The position numbers were made by a program, and so were the translations under genes. Of a stretch of 64,000 nt of DNA, positions 40,101 through 63,996 are shown piece by piece (position 1 is the stretch's first letter; every line of letters starts with the position of its first letter). The stretch comes from Chondrilla cf. caribensis (lineage: Eukaryota; Porifera; Demospongiae; Chondrillida; Chondrillidae): NCBI GenBank assembly GCA_964020155.1, contig OZ026563.1, positions 2,539,940 to 2,603,939 of the forward strand. The letters are read 5' to 3'. The notes beneath the pieces are model-generated. The model had not been told where the DNA came from. It saw only the letters and a program-made list of their open reading frames with translations, and did not search any database.

Positions 40101-43051
40101 TTTTAATCTTGTAGGCACTGACGGCATTGACAAGACTCTTAAACATGGCAGTTACATCAGTGAATGGGAATATGCAATGGGGTATGTTGAGATCTTCAGG
40201 CACACGGGTGGCTAGACCAACCCATGGAGCAACTTTCAATTCCTTTGATGTTTCATTTAAGCCAGCATCCTGATATCCTATTGTATTAGATACCAGCCAT
40301 GTGTAATGAACTTTTGCATCAGATCCCATATTCTCATAGTCGTTTACCTCAACTGTGCAAGTGAATAAGCTAGTTTGAGCAATATGAGTGGATTTTGCAT
40401 CATCAGGCCTGTCCAAAATTGATTTGGCCCACTCATGCATTCTTCTCACATTCCTTTTGGAGGCTTCAGTGATTGAAACACAAAAGGTGCGCTTGGGCTT
40501 TGAATCCTCCCACACATACAGTTCAATTGAAATCACGTGCTTGAGAAACAACAGCATTCTCTCCGCTTCGAATTGAAAGGACTTGTACAGTTCAGAGGTA
40601 ACTTTATCTCCTGTGTACATCGTATTAGACAATTGGGATGTGGAGGTAGCAGTGCGAAATGGGAATCGAAACAATGTGCCATTAAATTTTTCCATATTAT
40701 TTTGAAAGCCAAACATATTGTTAAACAGAGCTGCTTGGCTTTCATACGTGCAAAACTCCTCAATCGTGAAGAGTTTTCCTCCTTCAACAGTACCCCCCTT
40801 CTTCATTTCACTAATGTGATGCCGGTGAGGATCTAATATGCCAACATACTTTCCACTCACTATCACTGGAAGATCTGGAAGGGAGAGGGAGAGTTCAGAT
40901 TAACAACAGAGTACTATCTGGATAATAATAATGAACAGCATAAACAAAAGCACATTGTGTACGTAGTAACATGATCTGAGGTAAAGTTAAAACCCTTTAT
41001 AAAATAATAATATCACCATTAATGGGTAAAATCTATATATATTGCATATCCATTACAGCATGACATGTATTTTTCCATTATAATAATCTCTGAACTATCA
41101 TAATCATTATAAGAATCTCTGAATTAGTGGTTCAATTATTTAGAATTGTTTTAAAATTATTAATATTAATACTATATATGATACTATAATAATATAAATA
41201 TAACAAAAAAAACATTATATCTTACATATTACAAATATAACACACATCTAACAATATAATAATAATAAGTAATGAAAATTATTATTATAATGAGTATAAT
41301 ATAATTATAATAAATATAGTATGATATTTTATCCTTTCATTATACTGATGATATATAAAATTCAGTTCTCCTCCATTTATCTCAATCTTAGTTATTATCA
41401 TTAATTTTATCCGAGCAAATTATGAGGGATAATTGATAAAATTTCATAATAATAATATCATGATTATTAAAATTTGTTGATAGTGTTGCTTGTGTTGTAT
41501 AAATATTTAATAATTGTACATTTTAGTGTTTACTGTATTCTGGTCTATATCATTGAAAATATTTCTATTATAAATTATTAATTTCTATTATAATTTATTA
41601 ATTGCATTAATATAAGTATTATAATGTTAAATGATTGAATTAAGATATAGTATTATTGAATTAAAATATTATAGTATCCGATTCAGAGGTTCAATAACCA
41701 AGGCTGCACTAGTACAGTAATATTTTTAATCTCAGTAAAATAACAGTACTGTACCGTTACAGTACCCTGCCAATTGTACTAAGTCTAAGACTCATTCTAC
41801 AACAAAATTGCAGTTCTCTAGTCCCAAACATAAGAAAACTCACCAGTAATATGGTGTACAGACTGGAAGCCTATTCCAAACCGGCCAACTTTTAGTATAT
41901 CCTCAGCTTTCTTGCTTTGTGAGAGGTCACCTATACTCTCCCAGTCATCGGATGTAAACATGGCATCATTATAGGCAACCAAGGCAGGCTCTTGCATTGG
42001 ATGAAGAGATTCCTTCCACAACTTTTCAGTTGAGTGCTTCCGGGGATCAACCAAAAATTTGACACAAGAAGCTCCAGCATCATCTGCATTTTGAATTAGT
42101 TCCTGGGAAATACAATAAGGATTATTAATAATATTGACTAAAATATATAGAGCCCAATAGTAATAGAATTACTATTAACATGTTCTGACGTATGTTGTAA
42201 ATTCTGTTTCAATATTCCTCAGATATTTACTGTTTCACTATATATGATTTTAATAATGTGTAAACTGTTGTGAAAATTAACTGTCACAATAAACACACAG
42301 ATACTTGGGTATGCCTAAAACCCAAATTTTGGGAGTTAGCAATGTTCCCAAATTCGGGACACAATTACAAAGTTTAACACAAATCGCTCATGCAAGATCG
42401 GAAGATTCTCTAGGAATTTCCGAGACCCAATCCAAGCTAGCAACAGTTACTGGAATTTATCCAAAACAAGACTCAACATTATTATCACCTCCCTAAATTT
42501 CAGCTGTTTCGATGGATAAACAGGTATGCTTACTGCTGAAACCTGATAAATGAGATGAAACAGCTGAATAATCAGGTTAAGGCTAAATCAGAATTTAACC
42601 ATCTAGAATCAGAACATGTTTAAAATAGTCCTCAGATTTAGATTCTATTTGATAGTCAAATAATAACTGGTATTACAAAACTTTAAATTACAGTAACACG
42701 TTGAATAGGCTATACCGTTACGAATAACATACTGTGCAACTTATTAATATTTTTCAGTATAATACTTAGTCTAATAAAATTCGCTCACCTTCAGAATTTG
42801 GCCGCCATCTGGGTACCTCTCCAAAATATCTTTGATAGTCTTTGTCAGAGGCGGTACTTGTGTCCCAAATCTTTTTGGTTCTCCTATTAATATTATATGA
42901 CGAGTAAACAAAGAGGCATTGATAATTCTAAATTGTCACAGACGCAGGCTAGTGTACATTGCCCGCAGAGAATGAGTGATGTAATTGGCAAAGTCATGCG
43001 TCGAGTTATAAGTCACTCACTGCTATGTGATGTAGGTTGCGCTTCAGCCAT
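12527..43051 (-). CDS. Giant sacsin-repeat / HEPN / PARP fusion protein (9,544 aa predicted)
   Basis: Coding exons (minus strand): 43051-43021, 42893/42883-42789 (the acceptor AG places the start at 42883), 42102-41844, 40874-13248, 13149-12527. Phases join cleanly to 9,544 residues. Sacsin-family proteins are chaperone-like giants built from HSP90-type ATPase modules (SRR). Here eight modules are marked by ELIQNADDAGA-type N-boxes at roughly residues 43, 1434, 2397, 3377, 4357, 5334, 6307 and 7327, most with a GRFGLGFC-type nucleotide-binding glycine motif. A HEPN domain follows (about 9165-9325). The last exon adds a PARP catalytic domain (9338-9544). The N-terminus (FGTQVPPLTKTIKDIL, YPDGGQILK) is like human sacsin after its ubiquitin-like domain, but no ubiquitin-like or DnaJ domain is visible. 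The start is the only ATG in exon 1. Its function is unknown; ATP-driven chaperone action coupled to ADP-ribosylation is inference. It is not a plain SACS orthologue. Confidence 0.92.
13290..13770 (-). other. HEPN domain region of the giant protein
   Basis: The segment beginning SISDAVMWLQQACRDLELAK, then NYPEAVCFYAHEVVEKALKA, SSHHIVDLCERL, and later a PDCNLPPAPPMLT...AREVSSAAIRFLTIV helix, follows the order of the sacsin-type HEPN domain. In human sacsin this domain closes the protein, dimerises and binds nucleotides. Here it lies immediately before the intron that leads to the PARP exon. No clear Rx4-6H RNase motif is apparent, as in sacsin. Confidence 0.8.
18160..19330 (-). other. SRR module 8 (C-terminal, most divergent)
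   Basis: The N-box reads EFIQNADDAKATEIAFILD, the glycine motif KIGRFGVGFNVAYHVTDCP, followed by FSFGKEDKAENFCVFDPNRG and later FCSLPLPHETNSPFHIHGHF. The sequence is closest in style to the canonical last SRR of sacsin and lies about 2,000 residues before the C-terminus. Confidence 0.85.
21300..22420 (-). other. SRR module 7
   Basis: N-box ELIQNADDAGA near 22320, glycine motif KIGRFGLGFCTVYRITDLP near 22090 and CFLPLPITIDQKFLINGQF near 21340. About 240 bp around the N-box (22115-22355) match modules 3-6 closely at DNA level, while the remainder is divergent. Confidence 0.85.
24740..34260 (-). repeat. Tandem array of near-identical SRR modules 3-6 (about 2.93 kb each)
   Basis: Starting from the RLKERFTFVHEKV segment, three complete modules and the first 700 bp of a fourth repeat head to tail. 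Measured between identical sites at 34111, 31168, 28231 and 25300 the periods are 2,943, 2,937 and 2,931 bp (981, 979 and 977 codons). The shortening is explained by a two-codon deletion in a GTAAGSG segment after module 3 and a two-codon deletion in MEGDSPG in module 5. Differences are scattered substitutions, many of them silent. Each copy keeps the N-box, the GRFGLGFC motif and a CFLPLPINTQLKCLVNG segment. The array is in frame, so repeat number changes would leave the protein open. Confidence 0.93.
35900..37060 (-). other. SRR module 2, degenerate nucleotide pocket
   Basis: The N-box (DVFKELIQNADDAGATEVKF) is intact, but where other modules have a KIGRFGLGFC-type motif this one reads NGEPCTTAGFCSVYHCTDV, so the GRFG glycine motif is lost. 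The segment 36785-36957 is almost identical in DNA to other modules, whereas sequence on both sides is strongly diverged. The later FLPLP segment is also altered (SSFLPLGHVSQQL). Probably reduced or absent ATP binding; inference. Confidence 0.75.
39950..42893 (-). other. SRR ATPase module 1 (spread over exons 2-4)
   Basis: The N-box ELIQNADDAGASCVKFLVD opens exon 3, the nucleotide-binding KVGRFGIGFQSVHHITD straddles the exon 3/4 junction, and FCFLPLPLAIPGLPVNIHGY lies near 40020 in exon 4. It is the only module interrupted by introns and its DNA is clearly diverged from the other modules. Two introns here (41845-42101 excluded; 40875-41843 and 42103-42788) are AT-rich with no other gene. Confidence 0.85.
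42499..42568. repeat. Imperfect 70-nt hairpin in intron 2 of the giant gene
   Basis: The arms TTCAGCTGTTTC and GAAACAGCTGAA pair perfectly over 12 bp. A looser internal section follows, then ACAGGT/ACCTG closes a loop of about 15 nt. It could be a short inverted-repeat transposon relic or a small structured RNA. Confidence 0.6.
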
Positions 43052-43244
43052 AGTTAAGGTAGGCTGTGGGCCATAGGACGATGACCCCTAGCGGCAAAAG
43101 TGAGTACAACACGGGCTTGTAACGGCTCCGTACTCAGTGTGACAACTGATTCTTCTTTTCGGTCAATCAATTAATCTAGTTCAATCTGTTTTTAAACAAA
43201 TTTCGATTGTTTGTCAGGTTCTTTCTCCTTTCTGTCCAGCTGCG
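43052..43244. promoter_or_regulatory. Upstream region of the giant gene, possibly bidirectional
   Basis: About 190 bp lie between the start codon of the giant gene and the start of a small plus-strand ORF. The sequence is less AT-rich than the adjacent introns. No TATA box is evident. The promoter role is inferred from position only. Confidence 0.4.
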
Positions 43245-43370
43245 ATGAATCAAGGACCAATCGTCTTCAATAAGTTGAAAGTTTCCGAGAATGGAATCAC
43301 ACCAAATTCTCAGGAGACCCTACGGAAAAAGCACCGCATGGCTTCATACCGGAAGCTATGCACGTGGTGA
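43245..43370 (+). CDS. Small ORF of 41 aa, unrecognised (possible first exon or uORF-like transcript)
   Basis: The ORF starts ATGAATCAAGG and encodes MNQGPIVFNKLKVSENGITP followed by a basic segment (LRKKHRMASYRKLC) before TGA. Its base composition is more coding-like than its surroundings and it is head to head with the giant gene. I do not recognise it. A GTGACC near the end could be a splice donor, but I found no convincing downstream exon. It may instead be part of a divergent promoter transcript. Confidence 0.3.
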   Translation: MNQGPIVFNKLKVSENGITPNSQETLRKKHRMASYRKLCTW

Positions 43371-43479
43371 CCTTTTATCATCGTTTATTATTATTATTAT
43401 ATATATTATATTATATTATTATATTATTATAACCTATATTATTATCATTTCGACTTCCGGTATGTAACGCTCGTACGAT

Positions 43480-43745
43480 ACATAAATATAATATGTGCTC
43501 CTACGCGTAACCGCAACAATGAATTTATATTGTAATTTATATTGCTGAGATGGCCGATTACGAACGCCGACAATAATTGGATATTGGGCGCTAAAGCTCT
43601 GCCGAACGTGATAACTTCAGCGAAGGCTCTTCTAAACCTAAGAAAGACGCCCAAGTAATTCGCGTGCGGAGGGCGGCAACCCCACGAGCGAATTACTTGT
43701 TTGTCCAAGGAGTGTCATTTCGGCGATCTTGACGAATTCGAATGT
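43480..43745. other. CpG-rich, hairpin-bearing segment of unknown nature
   Basis: This stretch has many CpG dinucleotides and near 50% GC inside AT-rich intergenic DNA. Near 43651-43698 the arms CAAGTAATTCGC and GCGAATTACTTG form an inverted repeat around a GC-rich loop. An 87-residue minus-strand open frame crosses it but resembles nothing that I know. Possible explanations are a mobile-element 5' region or an independent regulatory island. Confidence 0.45.
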
Positions 43746-44064
43746 TATCTTGATCTTGTCTTCTTGTTAGACTTGTATAATCGAAACACACGTGTTTTCA
43801 CTGTGAAACTAACAGAAAGTAGAATGATTACCGTAAACCCATTGTACACCTTTGCATATTATTAATTATAACTTGACAGCCTTACCACTTTTCAAATGCT
43901 TCCTACGGCCTTGATGTCAGTTACTATTAATAATAATTATATGCTTTTAATGTGCATGAGAACAACATTATTATAGAAAGACATGTACAATATATTAGAT
44001 GTATCATTAGATGGATCCTCCATAACTGTACGTAGTTATTGTACATAACATATTAGATACAATT

Positions 44065-44268
44065 ATGTCATGCTGTATACAATACTGTGATCTAACAAGC
44101 AGTCATATATTTGTACCAATTGCAGTGGAGACCACAGACGTCTTGGCATCTGAGGTTTTAGATTTCTTCAAGGAATTAGGACGATGTTCAAAAGCTCAAT
44201 CACCGGATCCCGCATCGTTTCAGAAGCTGTGCCAAGTTAAGAATCTGTGTGGCCATTCAAAGATTTAA
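44065..44268 (+). pseudogene. Fragment of a LINE-type reverse transcriptase ORF C-terminus
   Basis: The translation SSHIFVPIAVETTDVLASEV then LDFFKELGR and a SPDPASFQKLCQ stretch resembles the conserved tail of invertebrate non-LTR retrotransposon polyproteins (pattern FVPIAVET-G-x-x-x-x-EAL-F-x-ELGRR ... dP-s-x-x-x-LxQR). Only about 55 residues remain, with no reverse transcriptase core upstream in any frame, so it is a dead fragment. The resemblance is from memory and should be checked by search. Confidence 0.5.
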
Positions 44269-44698
44269 CTCATCTGCAATTTTAGGTAGTTGTAAAGGTT
44301 GACCTAGGCTTCTGCCACTATTATCATTTTATATTTATTTTATTTAATAATTATAAATCATGTGTATATTATTATAAAATATTATTATTGAAAAGTATAC
44401 TTATTATATTATGCTATATATTATTATCATTATACCACTATGTGTGGCTATTCTCAACTGAGTGAACATTATTATATATATCATTATATCCAAATTAAAT
44501 TATTCTGGAATTAATATCATAATACATATTAATATAACTCATACAATAAATTACACATAAAGTGCTAATTATAAACTGTAAGCTTAGGAATAATTATTAC
44601 AACATTAGGATGCATGCATCATTTACATTGTCAATAATAATATATGATAAAATTGAGAACATTATAACAACAACATGTATTGAGACATAATATTACTA
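44269..44698. other. AT-rich intergenic spacer downstream of AK9
   Basis: No coding sequence is evident. The segment is extremely AT-rich and presumably includes the AK9 3' untranslated region on the minus strand; a TTTATT (AATAAA on the minus strand) occurs near 44331. Confidence 0.5.
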
Positions 44699-58175
<13,477 letters not shown>

Positions 58176-58379
58176 GGTCGCGAGGTCGTTAGACAACCGA
58201 ACAAGACCTAACGAACTGATATCACCATGACAACCACAAATGCTCAAGTTCCGTTCCAAGTTTAGATTACGGTTCCGCCGAAATTCGCGAATTGTCGAAA
58301 CGCCTTGACCTTCAAACAAAGGATCGTTAATATATTTTAAAGTCTCTAATGTTGAGAAAGTAGTCTTGTTTATGGTAAC
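58176..58379. promoter_or_regulatory. Bidirectional AK9/ATF6 promoter with X-box-like sites
   Basis: 204 bp separate the divergent start codons. Two sequences fit the RFX X-box consensus RYYNYY-N1-3-RRNRAC: ATCACC-AT-GACAAC at 58221-58234 and GTCGTT-A-GACAAC at 58185-58197. X-boxes mark ciliary genes, and AK9 is linked to motile cilia and sperm flagella. The consensus is loose, so chance matches are possible. No ERSE (CCAAT-N9-CCACG) is seen for ATF6. Confidence 0.5.
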
Positions 58380-58709
58380 ATGGATAACAAGCTCCCAGAT
58401 ATTTCACTTCTCGATCAGGTTTTACACCCTCCCTTCTCCAGTGAAGTACCTCAAGTGAGTTAGCGGTAGATCAATGTTGGCGGTGAACAATCAGATTGAC
58501 TACTAGGGCGAACAATAATTAAGTAAACAGTGACTGAGTTTATTGCATGTGTGATTCGCAGCTTTATTACCTCCTGTTAGACTGATCCTTCAACTGGACC
58601 AACGTTCGACAATTTCGCTATACCAGAGCTGGATGAGGTCGACCTGGATGCCCTCCTACAAAATGACAGTAGCTTGACCAGTGTGGACCAAATAGGTCAA
58701 AACAATCAG

Positions 58710-58791
<82 letters not shown>

Positions 58792-61700
58792 ATGTGTTTG
58801 CGTGTTTCAATTATCAGGATACCAAGTTGATATTATTTTCCAGATATTTCCCGAAATACTACCTTATTCGACACCACCTTACTCTCCAAGTGATGGACTT
58901 CTCGAAGCTAGTCAACCACCAGACCACCATAATTTTGCCAATATTCCCAATTGTACCGGGATGGCTAACCCCACTGCTGTGAGTGTGAAACCAGAATTGC
59001 CCTACGTTGATACATACAGCCATGACTCACAGTGGATCAGTAGCCTCCTCTCAACAGCCATACCAGGTGGGGAGAGTATAAAGCCGGCAGGTAAGTTGAG
59101 TTAAAACTAATAATATTCTTATTTTATATACATACATATGCATGTTGCTTTTATGTGTGTGTCTACATGGACAGTCATGTGTGTTACCTTCTGTACATAG
59201 TTGTGTATGTTTTCTCACATGTATGATAGAACATGCACATACATCGTGCATATACATACGTATGTGTGTACATTTTTGTATAGTATAAATCTGCTTCATG
59301 CGTGTGTATGTATTGAATATACAGTACTTCTGTATTCTCCATTTTTAGGCCCTACAAGTAGCACTGGTACCACACCATCTGTTACCTTAACAGATATATC
59401 AAAAGTGGGTGCACTACCAACATAATATACGTATGTGTATGTACAGTTATACGTATACGTATACTCAGGTGTATACGTACTACCTTCCTGCGTACATGTG
59501 AAACTACGTACATCAGTACTTATGTAGCTTGCAATAATGGATTCTTTGGCTTTTGGGAATATTTAACCTTTGATACTCTCAAAAACCAAAATATTTCACT
59601 ATTGAAAGGTGAGATGAATGTGGTTGGAATCCCTTATGCTACGAGGTGCATATAAACAGTGGAAGCTATCTCAGAGGACTCATAACTCTATATGTACCCT
59701 TATTACAGAGGTTTTCTCAATTTGGAAGTAATTTAGTACCCCATGTTGTCCTTACTATTAGAGGTTCCTCAATTCAGAAGTTTGTAATAGAGGTTCTACT
59801 GTACATGGTAAACCAAGGGGTTGGGTATTACTTTCCATTTCAAGCTTGCACACAGCAATAACAAGGGAGGTCCCTGGGTATAAATATGTACGTACTTATG
59901 TGCCTTTAGTATACATATATTGTATTATGTATATTGTACCTTCTGTAAGAATATGTTGTTCACGCATTAGAACATCTCATTGTGCTCTTCATGACAGATC
60001 GAGGCCACCCTTAACAGTATGACCAGTAAAGGCACCTCATTGCCGGAAGTGGAAAGGGTGAACAACTCTGTCTGAATATTTTGCATTACATACATACCTA
60101 CATACACACATAGTCTTCAGGCAGTAAAGTATTTTTTTTCCATGTAATTTGTATGTACGTATGTATGTATGCTGGTCTGTCAATAATGGATCCTTTGATG
60201 TGATTTGCTAGTGATAGTTGCAAACCGTGCTCTATGTTGCTTTTATGCTATATGCATATGTACGTACGTACGTATGTACAGTATGTACATGTTTATGAAT
60301 CCTGTACAAACATATGTATGCTACTTTTCAAATATTTATATACACTCTTCCATGTTTTATAACATGAATGTTGTTTCTCAATATCACTGTGTGTACATTT
60401 CTCTGGATATACAGTTGAAGGCATCCTTGAGAAGGGAAGAGAGATTGAGAAAAAATCGAGAGTCCTCTTGTATATCAAGAAAAAGGAGGAAAGAGGTGTG
60501 TGCTCATATGGGTACTCTCTCTTGTGTGTAGTAATACTTTATCTTCAAATATGTGTACATACTTATGTACCTACGTACCTACGTAGTATAACACAAAAAT
60601 TTCAAGGAGAACAATTTCTGACTAGTTTGTTGTTGCAGGGCAGAAAAATTTAGCACCACCACATTATGTATCATGTATGCATAGCAAACATAGTCTGTGT
60701 TCTACATAAAACTATGAATGTATGTAATTCTGTAATTATCCATGTATTCCTATATACAGTATTTACAGTCCTTACAAGACAGACTAAAAGAGGCAGCATC
60801 AAAGAATTCCCTCCTCCTACAAGAAAATGATCTCCTTCGTAAAAAAGTACACAAGCTGGAAGAGGAGAACAAGCATTTGAAGACCAGTTCTTCCAGTGCA
60901 GCAAGTTCTCCTATGAATGGACGTGTGGCCGTTATGGTTGTCATGGTGTTGCTAGGGTTTTCAATTGGCTTCTTTCCTACCAGGTGTGTGTGCGTGTGTC
61001 ACATTGTGGGATGTGGTTCACTGCTAATTGCATTACGTGGTTGTCAGTCTTCATATAATATGAAAGCCCCATAAATTGCTACTGAAAGTACTATATGTAC
61101 AGTAAAAACTCGCTAAGACCAACACTTTCCTGCTTAACACTAACCACATTTTTAGCATTATTTGGTTTGCTGTAGTAGTGTACATGCGTGCGTATAATAG
61201 TAAGCAATGTGGTAATTGTCATCATTAATACTTGTTACATATCTAATATTCATACATATACTTATATGTACATGTGTCCTCATTTACATAATACGCAAAC
61301 ATATATGTATAGAAGCCATAAATACGTATGTACATGAATTATACTGCCGTGTTTTATTAGGTCCATATCCGTACATCTAGACACACAATGCATTAGCATA
61401 ATATACATGGTGTTTACTTCATGTATGTTATCTGTGTACAAACATAGAACATCGGTGTTCAGGAATTCACTGGATCCAATGGTAACAGAAACCGCGGTAG
61501 TACCCTCCATCACTCACAGGAGACTACTTAGTGTGGATCACAGCCGCACTGACGTGAACCCCAAGACAAGAGCTCTTGTGCTGAGGGCTTCAGGGACCAA
61601 GGGATTGGTATTGCCAACTCCCAAGTCCAAGGGTACTGTTGCAGTACAGGGGATGCTGAACAAAGTCATAAGTCAACCCAGTGTGGTGAACCAGTCTGTT

Positions 61701-63919
61701 ACTGTCAACCAGAGGTATGGCTCATTCCTGAATTACCCCGAACATACCTACACACATATGTAAACACTCACACATACGTACGTACATATGTATGTACGTA
61801 CGTTCATCCACAAATACACGTACATATGTACATGTGTATCTATAACCTTTATGTACATACATACGTATGCATACGTATCATAATATACAGATGTAAAGTA
61901 GACATACAGTATGTCTATTTTACATCTGTATATTATGCTCCACTCTAAATAAATGTATGTATGTAACCACTAGCCACTCATGATTATAACATGTTCAATT
62001 ACTTCCATACATACGTACATGTCATTCACAGATACCTGACACTCTTGATTGGCAAATATTATGTTTGTCAGAAAACAACATTTGTCTGGTTTAAATACGT
62101 ATACCTACCATTGTATTCTGTATTCTTACCTATGTACACAGTTTGGATGAAGAATTACAGAACTGTTTCAAGATATGGAAAAAGCATAATGAAAAGAAAC
62201 CAAGTACTTCTATTTCGATGTTTGTATTTGAATCATGTAAACGGCTCTTATCTCAGGTGAGTGACCTTTCAGTATTACACACTTGTACAATACATACATA
62301 ATATTATGTATGAACGTACAGTAGAACCTGTTCAATGCAGTAAAGCACACCTGGAACCTCACTTCCTTACCTAGATTGGACAGGTGGCTAGATTATCAGG
62401 ATTGATTTTCATATAAGACAGACAAAACAGATACGTACATACATATCTAGGACTTCATTTTAGACAGCCGTGTGGCTGTAACTAAGGAGAGGCTGTTCAT
62501 GCAGGTTCTTCTGTACATAAGTACATACATAGGTTCTGTGTTCTCTTCCATATTCTCATGTACGTACACTGTACAGTGTTCACTTTCATATCATTCTCAT
62601 GCATGGTTGGCTGCAGGTACCCTCAGACCAGTATTCGGAGCTCATGCTTCACTCTGACTCCTGGCCTAACTCAGACAAGGTCTACCAGTCACAGACGTAA
62701 GTGACTCCAGTCTGTTGTGTGCCTGTGTCTGTACCTGCCATCAGACCAGGAGATGGAGACACAACAAGGATATTGTGCTCTCTTGGGAAATCATTACCTC
62801 AAGTTTACACACTTCCAGTGTCTGTTGGGCCTGTGGGTTGGTGATATCATACTACATTGCAATAGTGAAAACAGTAATTACCTATGTGAAATCCTACAAG
62901 AGTTACTAACGAAAGGAAGAGTGTTGGACTTACTGTCTGACATGACCTTAATATCACATTATTTTCGCATACTGTATGTCTGCCAATGCATCGTGCAGTA
63001 GAACCTTACAATTGAGACTGCCCATGGGACCATTCAATTTGGTCTCAAATAGGGGGTGGCCCTAATTCTGTATAGAGTGATAGTGTGTGGGAATTTCAAT
63101 GGCCAGTTAGTCTCATAATTGAGGTGGTTTTAAGCAGTATGGATGTACTGTATGCATATACTTATGTACATATGTTGGATTGATTTTTACATTTATGTGT
63201 CTATGTGTATATTAATCTGCGGTGTGATATACGTACGTATGTATGTGCCTGTTTCACTTCATAAGTGTATTATGTGCATATTCACATTTCATATTTGTCA
63301 TAATGATTTTGTTTTCTGCAATAGGCCTTTGGAGATGTTTGCAGAATCTTTTCAGCGTGACTTGGACAAATATTACATTATCTCCCTCAAGGTACAAAGT
63401 ACAATAAGTGTACATATGTACATATGTACATATGAATATTATTGTATCCATACATATGTATATATGTACACATGTACAGGATATACATACTGTACATACT
63501 CTCAGCCTTCATATGTATGTACATAGTATGTATTCACAGACATACTCACTTGTGTATACAATTTTGTACAGTGGTATTTATTGTATAATGAGTAATTACA
63601 ATAATCATACATATAGTATGTACATATTAAGGGCTACTCTCCTATGCACATACATACATATTGTGCATACGTACTCCCTCAAAAGCAGCACTCCTACAGT
63701 TGTATGTGTGTAAACGCAATAGTTGTTACGCATGTCCACATTATTTCTCTCCAATATGAAATGTCAGAACCTTGTATTACATGCCATAATTGGCGTGCAC
63801 AAGTTGTACTATGTAATTGCAAAGTGATGTTTCTTGTATAGGATCACCTGCTACTACAAGCTTCGCAAGTTGGCAATATGACTGCACCAAAGTTGTCCAT
63901 CATTGTACCTACATACAAT

Positions 63920-63996
<77 letters not shown>

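Larger units (their letters stand above)
13248..40874 (-). other. Single 27,627-bp coding exon
   Basis: The frame is open without interruption from the acceptor (CCTTCCAG before 40874) to the donor (ACAG then GTATGA at 13248/13247), 9,208 full codons plus split codons at both ends. Human SACS also carries most of its coding sequence in one exceptionally long exon, so the architecture is shared. Known human coding exons reach roughly 17-22 kb (TTN, MUC16), so this is larger. The exon includes modules 2-8 and most of module 1. Confidence 0.93.

Noticed and set aside
43445..43708. 87-aa minus-strand ORF over the CpG-rich block
   Set aside because: No recognisable motif, and it crosses the inverted repeat; it more likely reflects GC-rich noncoding sequence.
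58674..58982. Alternative open frame across ATF6 exon 3 (102 aa)
   Set aside because: It is open only because it overlaps the real exon; the other frame has the PPYSP-type content, joins exons 2 and 4 in phase and continues into the bZIP exons.
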